DNA from: an uncultured Lachnospiraceae bacterium
Lineage (GTDB): Bacteria; Bacillota; Clostridia; Lachnospirales; Lachnospiraceae
Assembly (NCBI GenBank): GCA_934364805.1
Contig: CAKRMH010000004.1
Location: 62,001-126,000, forward strand
Direction: 5' to 3'
DNA: 64,000 bases
The translations under genes were made by a program, and so were the position numbers. The notes beneath the pieces were generated by a model. The model saw nothing but the letters and a program-made list of their open reading frames with translations, was not told the DNA's origin and did not search any database. Position 1 is the first letter of the stretch; every line of letters starts with the position of its first letter. Shown here in pieces: positions 15,845-25,611 of this stretch.

Positions 15845-17089
15845 ATGACATATTTATATGAAGAAGTACTTGACAGAATAGAGCATGCAAGAAGGTTTGG
15901 AAACCTGCCCGGTGTCAAGGTCAGCCGTGCGATGTTACATAGACTTGGAGAACCACAGAAGGGAATGCCATATGTCCATGTTGCAGGAACGAATGGAAAG
16001 GGCTCCGTCTGTGCATTTTTAAGCAGCATTTTAAAAGAGGCAGGCTATAAGGTCGGCGTTTTTACATCGCCGCATCTGGTTGATTTCAGAGAACGTATTA
16101 CTGTAAATGGCAAGATGATTCCGAAGGAGACGGTGACAAGAATCGGGAATCGTCTTTTAGCGGAAGATTTTGGAGTTTCCCCGACGATGTTTGATTATTG
16201 TCTGGCAATGGCAGTATTGTATTTTAAGGAACAGCAATGTGATATTGCGGTGATGGAGACAGGACTTGGCGGAAAGCTGGATTCAACCAATGCACTTGGC
16301 ATACCGGATGTTGCAATTATCACCAGGATCGGATATGACCATATGGCGATTCTTGGCAATACACTGTCTGAAATTGCAGGAGAAAAGGCCGGAATCATAA
16401 AAAAAGGTTCTTATATTATATCAGAAAGACAGGAGCCGGAAGCGGAAGCTGTGATAAAGAAGGCAGCTTGGGCTTGTGAATATTATGAACTGAACGAAAT
16501 GGATGTGAAATCTGCATCCGAACTTGAAATGCAGCTTCTCGGAGTACATCAGTGGGAAAATGCGGCTGCGGCAGTCAAGGCGGCAGAATTTCTTTTAAAA
16601 GACAAAAGTGACAGAAAGCAGGTGATCCAGGAAGGAATTGCACTGGCAAAATGGCCGGGAAGAATGGAGATTTTATCAAAAGAGCCATTTCTTATGGTTG
16701 ACGGAGCACATAACGGACATGGAGTAGCTGCATTAAAGGAAAGCCTCTTAATGCTTTATCCAGGCGAAAAATTCCATTTTATCATGGGTGTTATGGCAGA
16801 CAAGGACTATGAAAATATGGTTTCGGAGCTGCTTCCACTCGCAGAGGATTTTATAACGGTGACACCGGAGAGTGAACGTGCACTGCAGGCAGAACGTCTG
16901 GCGTCTTTTATCAGGGAAAAAGGTATCCACACGGAGTGCGCCACATGTGTAGAAGATGCATTGAAATTGTGGAAGGAACGCACAAAGAAGGAAACTAACG
17001 TGGATAAAAAAAAGAAGACGGTCGCATTTGGTTCTTTGTATTTCATTGGTGAAATCGAAGCGATGAACGACAAAATCGGGAAATTGTAG
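15845..17089 (+). CDS. folC: bifunctional folylpolyglutamate/dihydrofolate synthase
   Basis: ATP-dependent ligase that joins glutamate to dihydropteroate or tetrahydrofolate. The 414-residue protein has the Mur-ligase-type P-loop AGTNGKGSVCAFL (47-59), the segment TSPHLVDFRERITVNG typical of FolC, the ETGLGGKLDSTN motif and DHMAILGNTLSEIAGEKAGI. The C-terminal domain contains VDGAHNGHG. Length is usual. Start ATG has AAGGAAG about 9 bp upstream. No other folate gene is near. The next gene begins 105 bp downstream and has its own TATAAT at 17125. Confidence 0.95.
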   Translation: MTYLYEEVLDRIEHARRFGNLPGVKVSRAMLHRLGEPQKGMPYVHVAGTNGKGSVCAFLSSILKEAGYKVGVFTSPHLVDFRERITVNGKMIPKETVTRIGNRLLAEDFGVSPTMFDYCLAMAVLYFKEQQCDIAVMETGLGGKLDSTNALGIPDVAIITRIGYDHMAILGNTLSEIAGEKAGIIKKGSYIISERQEPEAEAVIKKAAWACEYYELNEMDVKSASELEMQLLGVHQWENAAAAVKAAEFLLKDKSDRKQVIQEGIALAKWPGRMEILSKEPFLMVDGAHNGHGVAALKESLLMLYPGEKFHFIMGVMADKDYENMVSELLPLAEDFITVTPESERALQAERLASFIREKGIHTECATCVEDALKLWKERTKKETNVDKKKKTVAFGSLYFIGEIEAMNDKIGKL

Positions 17090-17194
17090 ACGGTGAAAGG
17101 GTTTCTTTTTAAAGATTGGGATGCTATAATATGGAATGCATTTTTCCCGGAAAATGTATGAGTGAATGGGTGAACACATATTTAGGAGTATAAA

Positions 17195-19504
17195 ATGAAG
17201 AATATTTTCCGCATTTTTAGAGCAGATGTGAAAGGTCTGCTCAAGAACTTTTTGGCACTGGTCATTGCAGTTGGACTGTGTGCATTGCCGGCACTTTATG
17301 CATGGTTCAATATTTATGCAAACTGGGATCCATATGCGAATACCGGAAATATCAGGATTGCAGTAGCAAGTCTTGATAAGGGATGGACCAACAAAGACGG
17401 TGATAAACTCAATATGGGGCAGAATGTGATCGATAACCTGAAAGAATCGGATAGCATCGGGTGGGTTTTCCTGGATACGGAAAAAGAGGCACTCGATGGA
17501 GTCTATTCAGGTGATTATTATGCGGCTGTTGTGATTGATGAGGATTTTACCTACAGCATGTATAATGCAATTGCAGATAATTTTACGAATCCGAAGATCA
17601 CATATTATGAGAATCAGAAAAAGAATGCAGTCGCAAGCAAGATTACAGATACTGCAGTTTCTACGTTACAGACCAGTATCAATGAGCAGTTTATCAAAGC
17701 AGTAACAGAGACCGTATTCCAGACGACAAACGGAATCTCGGATGAACTGTCCGATACGGATGCTGTAAATACATTTATCCAGAAGATCGATGTAGTGAAT
17801 GAGAACCTAAAAGGTTACAGTTCTATGATCGATTCCTTTATGGCAGGAAATGTTTCGATTGGAGATGTAACAAATGATGCGAATAATACTCTGAGTCAGG
17901 GACAGAGCCTGATCGGAGATGGAATAGGCAAGCTCGAAGAAGGACAGAAGGGACTGGATTCTACGCAGGCATCTTTCCAGAATTTCAGCACGAATATTAC
18001 GAATTCCATGAACCAGATTCAGAATTCGATCAATACCATATCCAATCAGATCAGTCAGGCACAACTGGAACAGAATGCAGAGACACTGACAAACGATCTG
18101 AAAGACATTATGGATAATGCCAAGGCTTTATCGGATGAGATTCAGTCCATGCAAAAGCAGCTTCAGGACACACAGAAGGAACAGACAGAGGAAAATGTCC
18201 AGGATGTGCTGAAACAGCTGGAAGAGCTTAAGAATAAAGCAGATGGATTACAACAGAGCGGATCGCTTGATATGGATAGTATCAAGGAGAGTATAGAGCA
18301 GCAGAAAAAGGATCTGGAAGATAAGGTAAACAATCTGAATGATCAGAATCAGGACACTGTGAACAAAGAACTGGATGGCATCAAAGATAAGGTAGACGAA
18401 ATCGGACAGAAGGCTCAGGATGCAGTTGATAAAGATACCGCAAAGACAGTATCAGATGGTATAAAAAAAGGCGTGCAGACCGTGCAGAGCTCTCTTTCCA
18501 CTTATGCAGATACTGTAAAACAGATGAATGAGCTGTATAATAACCGTGTCGTTCCGCAGGTCAATACCATGATCAGCAATCTTTCCGATACACTTCAGAA
18601 TGTGGAAAGCCTGCTGACAAATTTAAGCAGTACCATGGATGGCATGAAGGACATTTTTCAAGGTGTGGATACAACGCTGGGAACTTTGAATACAAGTATG
18701 TCACAGCTTCAGGGCGTGATCAACAAAACAAGTGATAAACTGACCGATGTGCTGGATCGTCTGAAAGGAGCATCGGAGAGTGAGCAGATGGATATTATCA
18801 TGCAGCTGCTCGCCGGTGATCCGGATACCTACAGTGAGTTCTTTTCCCAGCCGGTAGAAGTGGAGGATCATTATATATATGAGATCGCAAACTATGGATC
18901 TGGTGTAGCACCATTCTACAGTACGCTTGCGATATGGGTAGGAATGACGATTCTAGTGTCCCTGGTCAAGGTACATGCAGATAAAGAGGGACTTGTCCAG
19001 GTAAAACCGCATGAATTATTTTTCGGAAGATATCTGTTATTCTTCCTGCTATCACAGATACAGACACTGGTTATTGTGCTGGGGGATCTTTACCTGCTTA
19101 AGATCCAGTGCCTGTATCCATTGGAATTCTGGATTGCTTCGGCAGTGGCATCCTTTGCGTTTTCTATGTTGATCTACGCACTTACGATCGCCTTTGGAGA
19201 TATCGGTAAAGCGCTTGCAGTTGTTGTTATGGTAATACAGATTGCAGGGTCTGGTGGAACTTATCCGATTGAAGCATTGCCGTCATTCTTCAAAGCAGTA
19301 TATATTTTCTTCCCATTCCCATATGCAATTAATGCGATGCGGGAGTGCATCGGAGGCATGTACCAGAATACCTATTCGCTTTGTCTTTTGGAACTTCTGG
19401 TATTTGCAGTAGCGGGACTTTTGGTCGGACTTGTAATCCGTATTCCATTTATCAGAATCAACCATTACATTGAAAAACGTATGGAAGACACGAAGATGCT
19501 GTAG
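17195..19504 (+). CDS. YhgE/Pip-type membrane protein, paralogue 1
   Basis: Large membrane protein of the YhgE/Pip (phage infection protein) family, related to ABC-2-type permeases and distantly to EsaA of type VII secretion. The 769-residue protein has one N-terminal helix (FLALVIAVGLCALPALYAWF, about 17-36), a large outside domain with long coiled coils (about 225-530, rich in Gln/Asp/Lys heptads such as QKQLQDTQKEQTEENVQD), and five C-terminal helices ending in INHYIEKRMEDTKML. First of three adjacent genes (10 bp, then a 4-bp overlap). A TATAAT (17125-17130) and a short inverted repeat CATTTTTCC/GGAAAATG (17138-17156) lie upstream. Physiological role in Clostridia is unknown. Confidence 0.88.
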   Translation: MKNIFRIFRADVKGLLKNFLALVIAVGLCALPALYAWFNIYANWDPYANTGNIRIAVASLDKGWTNKDGDKLNMGQNVIDNLKESDSIGWVFLDTEKEALDGVYSGDYYAAVVIDEDFTYSMYNAIADNFTNPKITYYENQKKNAVASKITDTAVSTLQTSINEQFIKAVTETVFQTTNGISDELSDTDAVNTFIQKIDVVNENLKGYSSMIDSFMAGNVSIGDVTNDANNTLSQGQSLIGDGIGKLEEGQKGLDSTQASFQNFSTNITNSMNQIQNSINTISNQISQAQLEQNAETLTNDLKDIMDNAKALSDEIQSMQKQLQDTQKEQTEENVQDVLKQLEELKNKADGLQQSGSLDMDSIKESIEQQKKDLEDKVNNLNDQNQDTVNKELDGIKDKVDEIGQKAQDAVDKDTAKTVSDGIKKGVQTVQSSLSTYADTVKQMNELYNNRVVPQVNTMISNLSDTLQNVESLLTNLSSTMDGMKDIFQGVDTTLGTLNTSMSQLQGVINKTSDKLTDVLDRLKGASESEQMDIIMQLLAGDPDTYSEFFSQPVEVEDHYIYEIANYGSGVAPFYSTLAIWVGMTILVSLVKVHADKEGLVQVKPHELFFGRYLLFFLLSQIQTLVIVLGDLYLLKIQCLYPLEFWIASAVASFAFSMLIYALTIAFGDIGKALAVVVMVIQIAGSGGTYPIEALPSFFKAVYIFFPFPYAINAMRECIGGMYQNTYSLCLLELLVFAVAGLLVGLVIRIPFIRINHYIEKRMEDTKML

Positions 19505-19514
19505 GAGATTGGAA

Positions 19515-19934
19515 ATGAAAGAAAAGAAAAAAGAACAGAACAATGTAAAGAAGATTGATAGAAAACAGCTTCAGAAAATGTATGACATGATGGTGGATTA
19601 TGAGGAGATGATCCACCAGCAGAACCAGAAGCGGATCAAAAATGGATTGCGGTGCATCTATATCATCCCGGCTGTCTTTCTGTTTCTTATGTTTGCAACA
19701 GATAGTTCCAAGGTGATCTTTTTAGTGCTCTGGATCGTCAGTCTGTTTCTCATCGCAATATATCTGATCTATGTAGAATACATTGATTATAACCTGCAGG
19801 AAAAGATGCATGAGATCAAAGGGGAAGGCTGCGACCAAAAGATTGACACGCTGATCGATCTTCCGGAGCCTGTAGAGTGCAAAGTGTCTGAGGTTGTGGA
19901 AAGGCTCGACAGTATCGGAGGTGAGCAGAAATGA
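19515..19934 (+). CDS. small two-helix membrane protein between the YhgE/Pip genes
   Basis: A 139-residue protein I do not recognise. It has a charged, probably coiled N-terminus (MKEKKKEQNNVKK, KQLQKMYDMMVDYEEM), two membrane helices (about 48-62 and 68-86) and an acidic cytoplasmic-looking tail. ATG 19515 follows TAGGAGATTGG directly; the frame extends further up into the preceding gene but without ribosome site. Its stop overlaps the next start (ATGA). Sandwiching between two YhgE/Pip paralogues with tight spacing implies that the three products act together. Confidence 0.8.
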   Translation: MKEKKKEQNNVKKIDRKQLQKMYDMMVDYEEMIHQQNQKRIKNGLRCIYIIPAVFLFLMFATDSSKVIFLVLWIVSLFLIAIYLIYVEYIDYNLQEKMHEIKGEGCDQKIDTLIDLPEPVECKVSEVVERLDSIGGEQK

Positions 19935-22048
19935 AAAAAATCGGACTTGTATTTCTGTCAGATGCAAAAAGACTGAGTTCTAATGTGGTTGCAATTGTCA
20001 TTATTATGGGACTTTCCATTATTCCTGCCCTCTATGCATGGTTTAACATCCTGTCCAACTGGGATCCGTATGGAGAGGATGCAACTTCACGTATGCATAT
20101 ATCGGTTTATTCGGAAGATGCGGGATTTGAATATGAAGGATTATCGCTAAATATCGGTGATTCCGTAATCAGCGGCTTAAAAGAGAACAGTGCGATCGGA
20201 TGGGTATTTACAGACAGCAAGGAAGAAGCATTGGATGGTGTGTACAGTGGAGACTATTATGCGGCATTGATCATACCGGAGAATTTTACCAATGACATGA
20301 TCAGCTTTATCGGAGGTGATCTTGAGCATCCGACGATCGGTTATTATGAGAACAGCAAAAAAAACGCAATTGCGACCAAGATTACTTCAAAAGTAAAAAA
20401 GACGGTGCAGCAGCAGGTCAATACGACATTTGTCAGCACACTGGCGGAAATGACCGTTTCTGTCAGTGATGCACTGACCGGTATTGAGACAGAACATGGA
20501 TCGGTTCTGGATACGACGATCACCAAGATGAAAGATATGGATTCAACGCTGGAAACATACGAAAATATACTTGGAACATTTGCGCTTGTAACAGGTTCAG
20601 CATCCGATCTGGTCGGATCGACGCAATCCATTCTGCCGAATCTGAACAATATGGTGGAAAGTGGACAGGATACTGTGAATAATTTGCAGTATTCTGCATT
20701 ATCCGGTGGAGAAACTGCCCGGACCGTTGCAAACATGGTGGATATCAGTATGGATACCATTACAAATGGTCTGCAGAACCTGAATAAACAGGTGGAAACT
20801 CTTCAGAATGCGGATGATATCGCTAAAATTACAGAGCAGCTTGCAAGTACAGAGCAGCTTACGGATTATGTGTTAGGAATTTTGAAATCACAGCTTGGAG
20901 AGCAGAGCGATGAATATCTCGGTGGCCTGAACAGCTATCAGGCATTAAAAGACAGCATTGGCAGATTGCAGCAGGATCAGAATACAACGCAGGAACAGCT
21001 TCAGGATCTGAAAAGCACGATCGCATCCCAGGTACAGACCTGCCTGGATGCGATGTCACAGCTTAAGATTACGTTTGACAATAATATTGTGCCAAAGCTG
21101 GATCAGAGTGTTGATGATGTGCAGAGTGCGTTGATCAAGACCAATGCATTGCTGACTGGAATTGACGGAAGCTTTTCTGATGTGGAATCAGCATTACAGT
21201 CCTATCAGGATTCTCTAAATTCAGGAACCGACAGTATAACAGCAACAAAGAACTATATTGCGGATATCCGCCAGAAACTGGAGACAGTCACAGATGCACT
21301 CTCTGCTTTGAATGGAGATGAGCAGTATCAGGATATTCTTCAGATGTTCCAGAATGATCCGGAAATGATCGCCTCGTTTGTATCATCGCCGGTTTCGCTG
21401 GATACAGAAGCTGTGTATAAGATTAAAAATTATGGTTCAGCAATGGCACCATTTTATACTGTTTTAGCGCTCTGGGTAGGGGGACTTATCCTGGTTGCAC
21501 TCGTTCATGTGAAAGTGGAACGAGAAGATGATCTGATAGATGTTAAACCATATCAGGCTTATTTTGGAAGATATATTGTATTTTTCCTGGTTTCACAGGT
21601 ACAGGCGGCAATTACGGTGCTTGGTAATCTGTTTTTTGTACAGATCCAGTGTGTACATCCGTTTTTATTCTGGCTGGCAGCTGCATGCAGCAGTTTTGTC
21701 TTTTCTCTGTTTATGTATTCTCTTACGGTTGCATTTGGTAATGTGGGGGAAGCGATTGCGGTTGTTGTTATGGTAATCCAGGTTGCCGGTGCAGGAGGAA
21801 CATTCCCGATCGAGGTACTTCCGGAGGTGTACCAGGCAATCTATAAATTCCTTCCATTTACGTATTGTCTGAATGCGATGAGAGCCTGCGTTGGTGGTAT
21901 GTACCAGATGGAATATATCAAGGACATTGCAATACTGGGTGTGTACGTGCTGGTCTCACTGTTCATCGGACTTATAGCTGCAATTCCGTTCCGTGGAATG
22001 AATCAAAAGATTGAGGAGAGCAAAGAACGTTCGAAAGTATTGTTATAG
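19931..22048 (+). CDS. YhgE/Pip-type membrane protein, paralogue 2
   Basis: Second YhgE/Pip family protein, 705 residues. Layout matches the first: N-terminal helix (IVIIMGLSIIPALYAWFNI), outside domain with shared segments (SNWDPYG, IGWVFTDSKEEALDGVYSGDYYAALII, PTIGYYENSKKNAIATKI), long coiled part and five C-terminal helices with the shared stretch AVVVMVIQVAGAGGTFPIEVLP. Clear similarity across both ends with a divergent middle indicates an old tandem duplication. It overlaps the small membrane gene by 4 bp. The 161-bp gap to ilvE has a TATAAT (22059-22064) but no evident terminator. Confidence 0.88.
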   Translation: MKKIGLVFLSDAKRLSSNVVAIVIIMGLSIIPALYAWFNILSNWDPYGEDATSRMHISVYSEDAGFEYEGLSLNIGDSVISGLKENSAIGWVFTDSKEEALDGVYSGDYYAALIIPENFTNDMISFIGGDLEHPTIGYYENSKKNAIATKITSKVKKTVQQQVNTTFVSTLAEMTVSVSDALTGIETEHGSVLDTTITKMKDMDSTLETYENILGTFALVTGSASDLVGSTQSILPNLNNMVESGQDTVNNLQYSALSGGETARTVANMVDISMDTITNGLQNLNKQVETLQNADDIAKITEQLASTEQLTDYVLGILKSQLGEQSDEYLGGLNSYQALKDSIGRLQQDQNTTQEQLQDLKSTIASQVQTCLDAMSQLKITFDNNIVPKLDQSVDDVQSALIKTNALLTGIDGSFSDVESALQSYQDSLNSGTDSITATKNYIADIRQKLETVTDALSALNGDEQYQDILQMFQNDPEMIASFVSSPVSLDTEAVYKIKNYGSAMAPFYTVLALWVGGLILVALVHVKVEREDDLIDVKPYQAYFGRYIVFFLVSQVQAAITVLGNLFFVQIQCVHPFLFWLAAACSSFVFSLFMYSLTVAFGNVGEAIAVVVMVIQVAGAGGTFPIEVLPEVYQAIYKFLPFTYCLNAMRACVGGMYQMEYIKDIAILGVYVLVSLFIGLIAAIPFRGMNQKIEESKERSKVLL

Positions 22049-22209
22049 TTATGGAATATATAATTTATTTCAATAGAAAAAATAGATATTCAATCTAGAC
22101 AAATGAAACTGATTGTACTAGAATTATCTCAATTAATAATAAACCCAGCGAATGATAATAATAAGTTATGGAAAGAAACTGGATTTGGAAAGAAACGGAG
22201 GATTTTAGG

Positions 22210-23235
22210 ATGGAAAAGAAAAACCTTGATTGGGCAAATCTTGGATTTGGCTATATGGTTACTGATTACCGTTACGTATCAAATTATAAAGATGGAAAGT
22301 GGGACGATGGAGCGCTTATTACAGATCCAAACGTCACATTGAATGAGTGTGCTGGTGTGTTCCAGTATTCCCAGTCCTGTTTCGAAGGATTAAAGGCATA
22401 TACAACAGAGGATGGACATATTGTATGTTTCCGTCCGGATATGAATGCAAAACGTATGATGGATTCTGCAGAGAGACTTGAGATGCCAGTATTCCCGGAA
22501 GAACGTTTTGTTGATGCAGTAGAGCAGGTTGTAAAAGCAAACGCAGCATGGGTTCCACCATTTGGATCAGGAGCGTCTCTTTATATCCGCCCATATATGA
22601 TCGGAACCAACTCTGTTATCGGCGTAAAACCGGCAGATGAGTATCAGTTCCGTATTCTGGTTACTCCGGTTGGACCGTACTTTAAAGGCGGTGCAAAACC
22701 GATTACAATCAAAGTATCTGATTTTGACCGTGCCGCACCACATGGTACTGGACACATCAAAGCCGGATTAAACTATGCAATGAGTTTACATGCCATTGTG
22801 ACAGCACATAAAGAAGGATTTGACGAGAATCTGTATCTGGATCCTGCAACAAGAACAAAAGTAGAGGAGACAGGTGGAGCAAACTTTATCTTTATTACCA
22901 AAGATGGAACATTGGTTACTCCGAAGTCTGACAGTATTCTCCCTTCTATTACAAGACGTTCTATCATGGTAGTTGCTGAGAAATACCTTGGTATGAAGGT
23001 TGAGCACAGAGAAGTATACTTTGATGAATTAAAAGACTTTGCGGAATGTGGTCTTTGTGGTACTGCCGCAGTGATCTCTCCGGTTGGAAAGATTGTTGAC
23101 CATGGCAAGGAGATCTGCTTCCCATCCGGAATGGAAGAAATGGGACCACAGATCAAGAAGATTTATGATAAACTGACAGCAATCCAGAAGGCTGAGATCG
23201 AAGGACCAGAAGGCTGGGTTAAAGTTATTATGTAA
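22210..23235 (+). CDS. ilvE: branched-chain amino acid aminotransferase
   Basis: PLP enzyme (fold-type IV) transferring amino groups between glutamate and branched-chain keto acids, the last step of Val/Leu/Ile synthesis. The 341-residue protein belongs to the longer BCAT type; typical segments are FQYSQSCFEGLKAYTTEDG, FRPDMNAKRM, the lysine region GHIKAGLNYAMSL, VEETGGANFIF and CGTAAVISPVG. ATG 22210 is chosen as a GGAGG lies 8 bp upstream; the ATG at 22168 has none. A hairpin with arms TCTAGACAA/TTGTACTAGA (22095-22123) lies in the leader and may be regulatory; no T-box was found. Followed by a strong terminator. Confidence 0.95.
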   Translation: MEKKNLDWANLGFGYMVTDYRYVSNYKDGKWDDGALITDPNVTLNECAGVFQYSQSCFEGLKAYTTEDGHIVCFRPDMNAKRMMDSAERLEMPVFPEERFVDAVEQVVKANAAWVPPFGSGASLYIRPYMIGTNSVIGVKPADEYQFRILVTPVGPYFKGGAKPITIKVSDFDRAAPHGTGHIKAGLNYAMSLHAIVTAHKEGFDENLYLDPATRTKVEETGGANFIFITKDGTLVTPKSDSILPSITRRSIMVVAEKYLGMKVEHREVYFDELKDFAECGLCGTAAVISPVGKIVDHGKEICFPSGMEEMGPQIKKIYDKLTAIQKAEIEGPEGWVKVIM

Positions 23236-23263
23236 TCTTACAAAGAAATATATGAAAGAATAG

Positions 23264-23292
23264 AAAGTCCGCTCCGTGTGAGCGGACTTTTT
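23264..23292 (+). terminator. intrinsic terminator after ilvE
   Basis: AAAGTCCGCTC and GAGCGGACTTT form an 11-bp stem with a 5-nt loop, followed by TT GTGG; the T-run is partly in the stem. Confidence 0.9.
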
Positions 23293-23307
23293 GTGGATAA
23301 AATTACT

Positions 23308-23344
23308 TCTGTGTGATATGATATAGACAGTTATATCACAGAGA
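23308..23344 (+). promoter_or_regulatory. operator-like inverted repeat upstream of sdaAB
   Basis: TCTGTGTGATAT (23308-23319) and ATATCACAGAGA (23333-23344) are complementary at 11 of 12 positions with a 13-bp centre. The right arm includes the GAGAGG ribosome-site region of sdaAB. It could be a DNA operator or an RNA hairpin that hides the ribosome site. Confidence 0.5.
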
Positions 23345-23360
23345 GGCGAAACAGACATAC

Positions 23361-24032
23361 ATGAATTTATTTGATATTGTAGGTCCGGTTATGGTAGGAC
23401 CATCCAGCTCCCATACAGCAGGAGCCGTTAAAATTGGAAATATCTCAAGAAAACTGCTTGGAGAGGAGATACAGAATGCAGTTATCTGGTTTCACGGTTC
23501 ATTTCTGGCAACCGGAAAGGGACATGGAACAGATAAGGCATTGCTTGCGGGATTGCTCGGCTTTGCAGTGGATGATCCACAGATCCCGAAGAGCTTTGAA
23601 ATTGCACAAGAGAGGGGAATCCTTTTCCAGTTTGAGGGAATAGATCTTGGCGATGTCCATCCGAACTCCGTCAAATTGAATCTGACAGGAAAGAGTGGGA
23701 AGACACTGGAGATTACGGCAGCTTCCATTGGAGGCGGAAGAGTAGAGATCTGTCAGATTGACGGATTGGATGCACATTTCTGCGGTGATTATCCAACCCT
23801 GATCGTGCATAACTTAGATCAGCCTGGGCATGTTACGGAGGTGACGTCCATGCTTGCGCATAAATCCATCAATATTGCGACGATGCAGTTATATCGCGCA
23901 AGCAGAGGTGGAAATGCGGTAATGGTCATTGAGTGTGATCAGGAAGTGCCGGGAGAGGCAATTCAATGGCTGGAGCATTTGGAAGGGATTCGGAAAGTAA
24001 CTTATTTTAGTCTGGAGGAAACAGATGTATAA
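23361..24032 (+). CDS. sdaAB: L-serine dehydratase, iron-sulfur type, beta subunit
   Basis: Beta subunit of the 4Fe-4S serine dehydratase that converts L-serine to pyruvate and ammonia. The 223-residue protein starts MNLFDIVGPVMVGPSSSHTAG, the family hallmark, and ends in an ACT domain (about 148-220, TLIVHNLDQPGHVTEVTSM). Its end overlaps the alpha-subunit start by 8 bp, so the two are translated together. Upstream is the inverted repeat at 23308-23344. Confidence 0.96.
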   Translation: MNLFDIVGPVMVGPSSSHTAGAVKIGNISRKLLGEEIQNAVIWFHGSFLATGKGHGTDKALLAGLLGFAVDDPQIPKSFEIAQERGILFQFEGIDLGDVHPNSVKLNLTGKSGKTLEITAASIGGGRVEICQIDGLDAHFCGDYPTLIVHNLDQPGHVTEVTSMLAHKSINIATMQLYRASRGGNAVMVIECDQEVPGEAIQWLEHLEGIRKVTYFSLEETDV

Positions 24033-24894
24033 ATCACTGGCAGAAATTATCGATTGTGTAACAAAGAAGAATATTGCTTTCTGGAAATGCGTGCAGAAAG
24101 AGGACTGTATAGAACTCGGTATTTCTGAAGAAGAGGCATTTTCAAGAATGCAGGGAATGTATGAAGCAATGAGAAGTGCGGATGAGGGATATGAGGATAC
24201 GCTTTACTCGCAAAGTGGTCTGGTTGGAACGGATGGAAAGAAAGTGCATGACGCAAGAATCAAAGGACAGCTTCTCTGTGGCGATTTTATTGGAAAAGTA
24301 ATGGAACGTGCAATCAAAATGGGCGAATCCAATGCCTGCATGAAGCGGATTGTTGCAGCTCCGACTGCAGGCTCCTGCGGAGTAATTCCAGCTGTTTTTC
24401 TGACAATCCAGGAAGAAAAAGGATATACCGATGAACAGATGACAGAGGCGCTTTATGTGGCTGCCGGCATCGGAGGTGTGATTGCAAACCGCGCATTTTT
24501 AGCCGGAGCAGCAGGTGGATGTCAGGCGGAGATCGGTTCGGCATCATCTATGGCGGCTGGAGCAGTTGCATACCTTATGGGCGGAGATGCAAAAGTTATT
24601 GCGAATGCAGCAGCGCTCGCCATGAAGAATCTGCTTGGACTTGCCTGTGATCCGGTGGCAGGACTTGTAGAAGTCCCGTGTGTGAAGCGCAATGTTATGG
24701 GTGCCGTCAACGCAATGACATCGGCGGATCTTGCACTTGCCGGGGTGATGAGCAGGATTCCTCCGGATGAAGTTTTTGATGCAATGCGTGCAATCGGCAG
24801 AGCAATGCCCGAAAACATCCGGGAAACCGGACTTGGAGGACTTGCGGGAACGCCAACGGGAGTGGAACTCAGGGAAAAACTCACCGGAATGTAA
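24025..24894 (+). CDS. sdaAA: L-serine dehydratase, iron-sulfur type, alpha subunit
   Basis: Catalytic subunit holding the oxygen-labile 4Fe-4S cluster. The 289-residue protein shows the family motifs APTAGSCGVIPAVFLT, AGGCQAEIGSASSMAAGA and CDPVAGLVEVPCVKRN, which supply the cluster cysteines. Length is normal. A GAGGAAACAG site precedes the start inside sdaAB. The next gene begins 18 bp later, so the amidase and methyltransferase genes downstream may be cotranscribed. Confidence 0.96.
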   Translation: MYKSLAEIIDCVTKKNIAFWKCVQKEDCIELGISEEEAFSRMQGMYEAMRSADEGYEDTLYSQSGLVGTDGKKVHDARIKGQLLCGDFIGKVMERAIKMGESNACMKRIVAAPTAGSCGVIPAVFLTIQEEKGYTDEQMTEALYVAAGIGGVIANRAFLAGAAGGCQAEIGSASSMAAGAVAYLMGGDAKVIANAAALAMKNLLGLACDPVAGLVEVPCVKRNVMGAVNAMTSADLALAGVMSRIPPDEVFDAMRAIGRAMPENIRETGLGGLAGTPTGVELREKLTGM

Positions 24895-24912
24895 AGAGAA
24901 TGGGAAGTCGTT

Positions 24913-25596
24913 ATGCAGAGAAAACGTAGAAGTGATCACAGCATATGGATCGTTGGAAGCCTGATTCTTGCGGTTATTTTATTGATTATTATAATCGTTG
25001 CATTTGTAAGACATATACAGGCAAGAAAAACGGGAAGCATGCATTCGGAGGAACAGATCCTCGACGAAAAGTATATAGAGGAATGGCCGGACATAGATGT
25101 TCAGCTTCTGGATGTGAATGAATATTCAAGACCACAGATTGCACTCGATCAGGTTCATGGAATTGTGATCCATTATACTGCGAATCCCGGAAGTACAGCA
25201 CAGCAGAACCGTGATTATTTTAACGGGCTGGCACAGTCTGGGGAGACATACGCCAGCAGCCATTTTGTAATCGGTCTGGAAGGTGAGATTATCCAGTGTA
25301 TTCCGTGTGATGAAATGGCATACGCATCGAATGACCGCAATGAGGATACGATAGCGATTGAATGCTGCATTCCGGATGAAACAGGAAAGTTTAATGGAGA
25401 GACCTATGATTCACTGGTTGAACTTACCGCATGGCTGATCGGCCGATATCATCTTGGGATTGATGATGTGATCCGTCACTATGATGTGACGGGTAAAATA
25501 TGTCCGAAATATTTTGTAGATCATGAAGATGCCTGGGAACGCTTTCAAACAGATGTCGTTGCTTATATCGACGAAAATGGAGTGGAACGTAAATAG
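24913..25596 (+). CDS. membrane-anchored N-acetylmuramoyl-L-alanine amidase (amidase_2)
   Basis: Zinc amidase that cleaves the bond between muramic acid and the stem peptide of peptidoglycan, placed outside the membrane by an N-terminal helix (about 11-32). The 227-residue protein has the PGRP/amidase_2 pieces GIVIHYTANPGS (first zinc His), SSHFVIGLEGEIIQCIP, IAIECCIPD and IRHYDVTGKICP (second zinc His and Cys). No cell-wall-binding repeats are present. Relatives act in sporulation, cell separation or recycling; which of these applies cannot be seen. Confidence 0.9.
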   Translation: MQRKRRSDHSIWIVGSLILAVILLIIIIVAFVRHIQARKTGSMHSEEQILDEKYIEEWPDIDVQLLDVNEYSRPQIALDQVHGIVIHYTANPGSTAQQNRDYFNGLAQSGETYASSHFVIGLEGEIIQCIPCDEMAYASNDRNEDTIAIECCIPDETGKFNGETYDSLVELTAWLIGRYHLGIDDVIRHYDVTGKICPKYFVDHEDAWERFQTDVVAYIDENGVERK

Positions 25597-25611
25597 ATAA
25601 GGAGAACCCTT

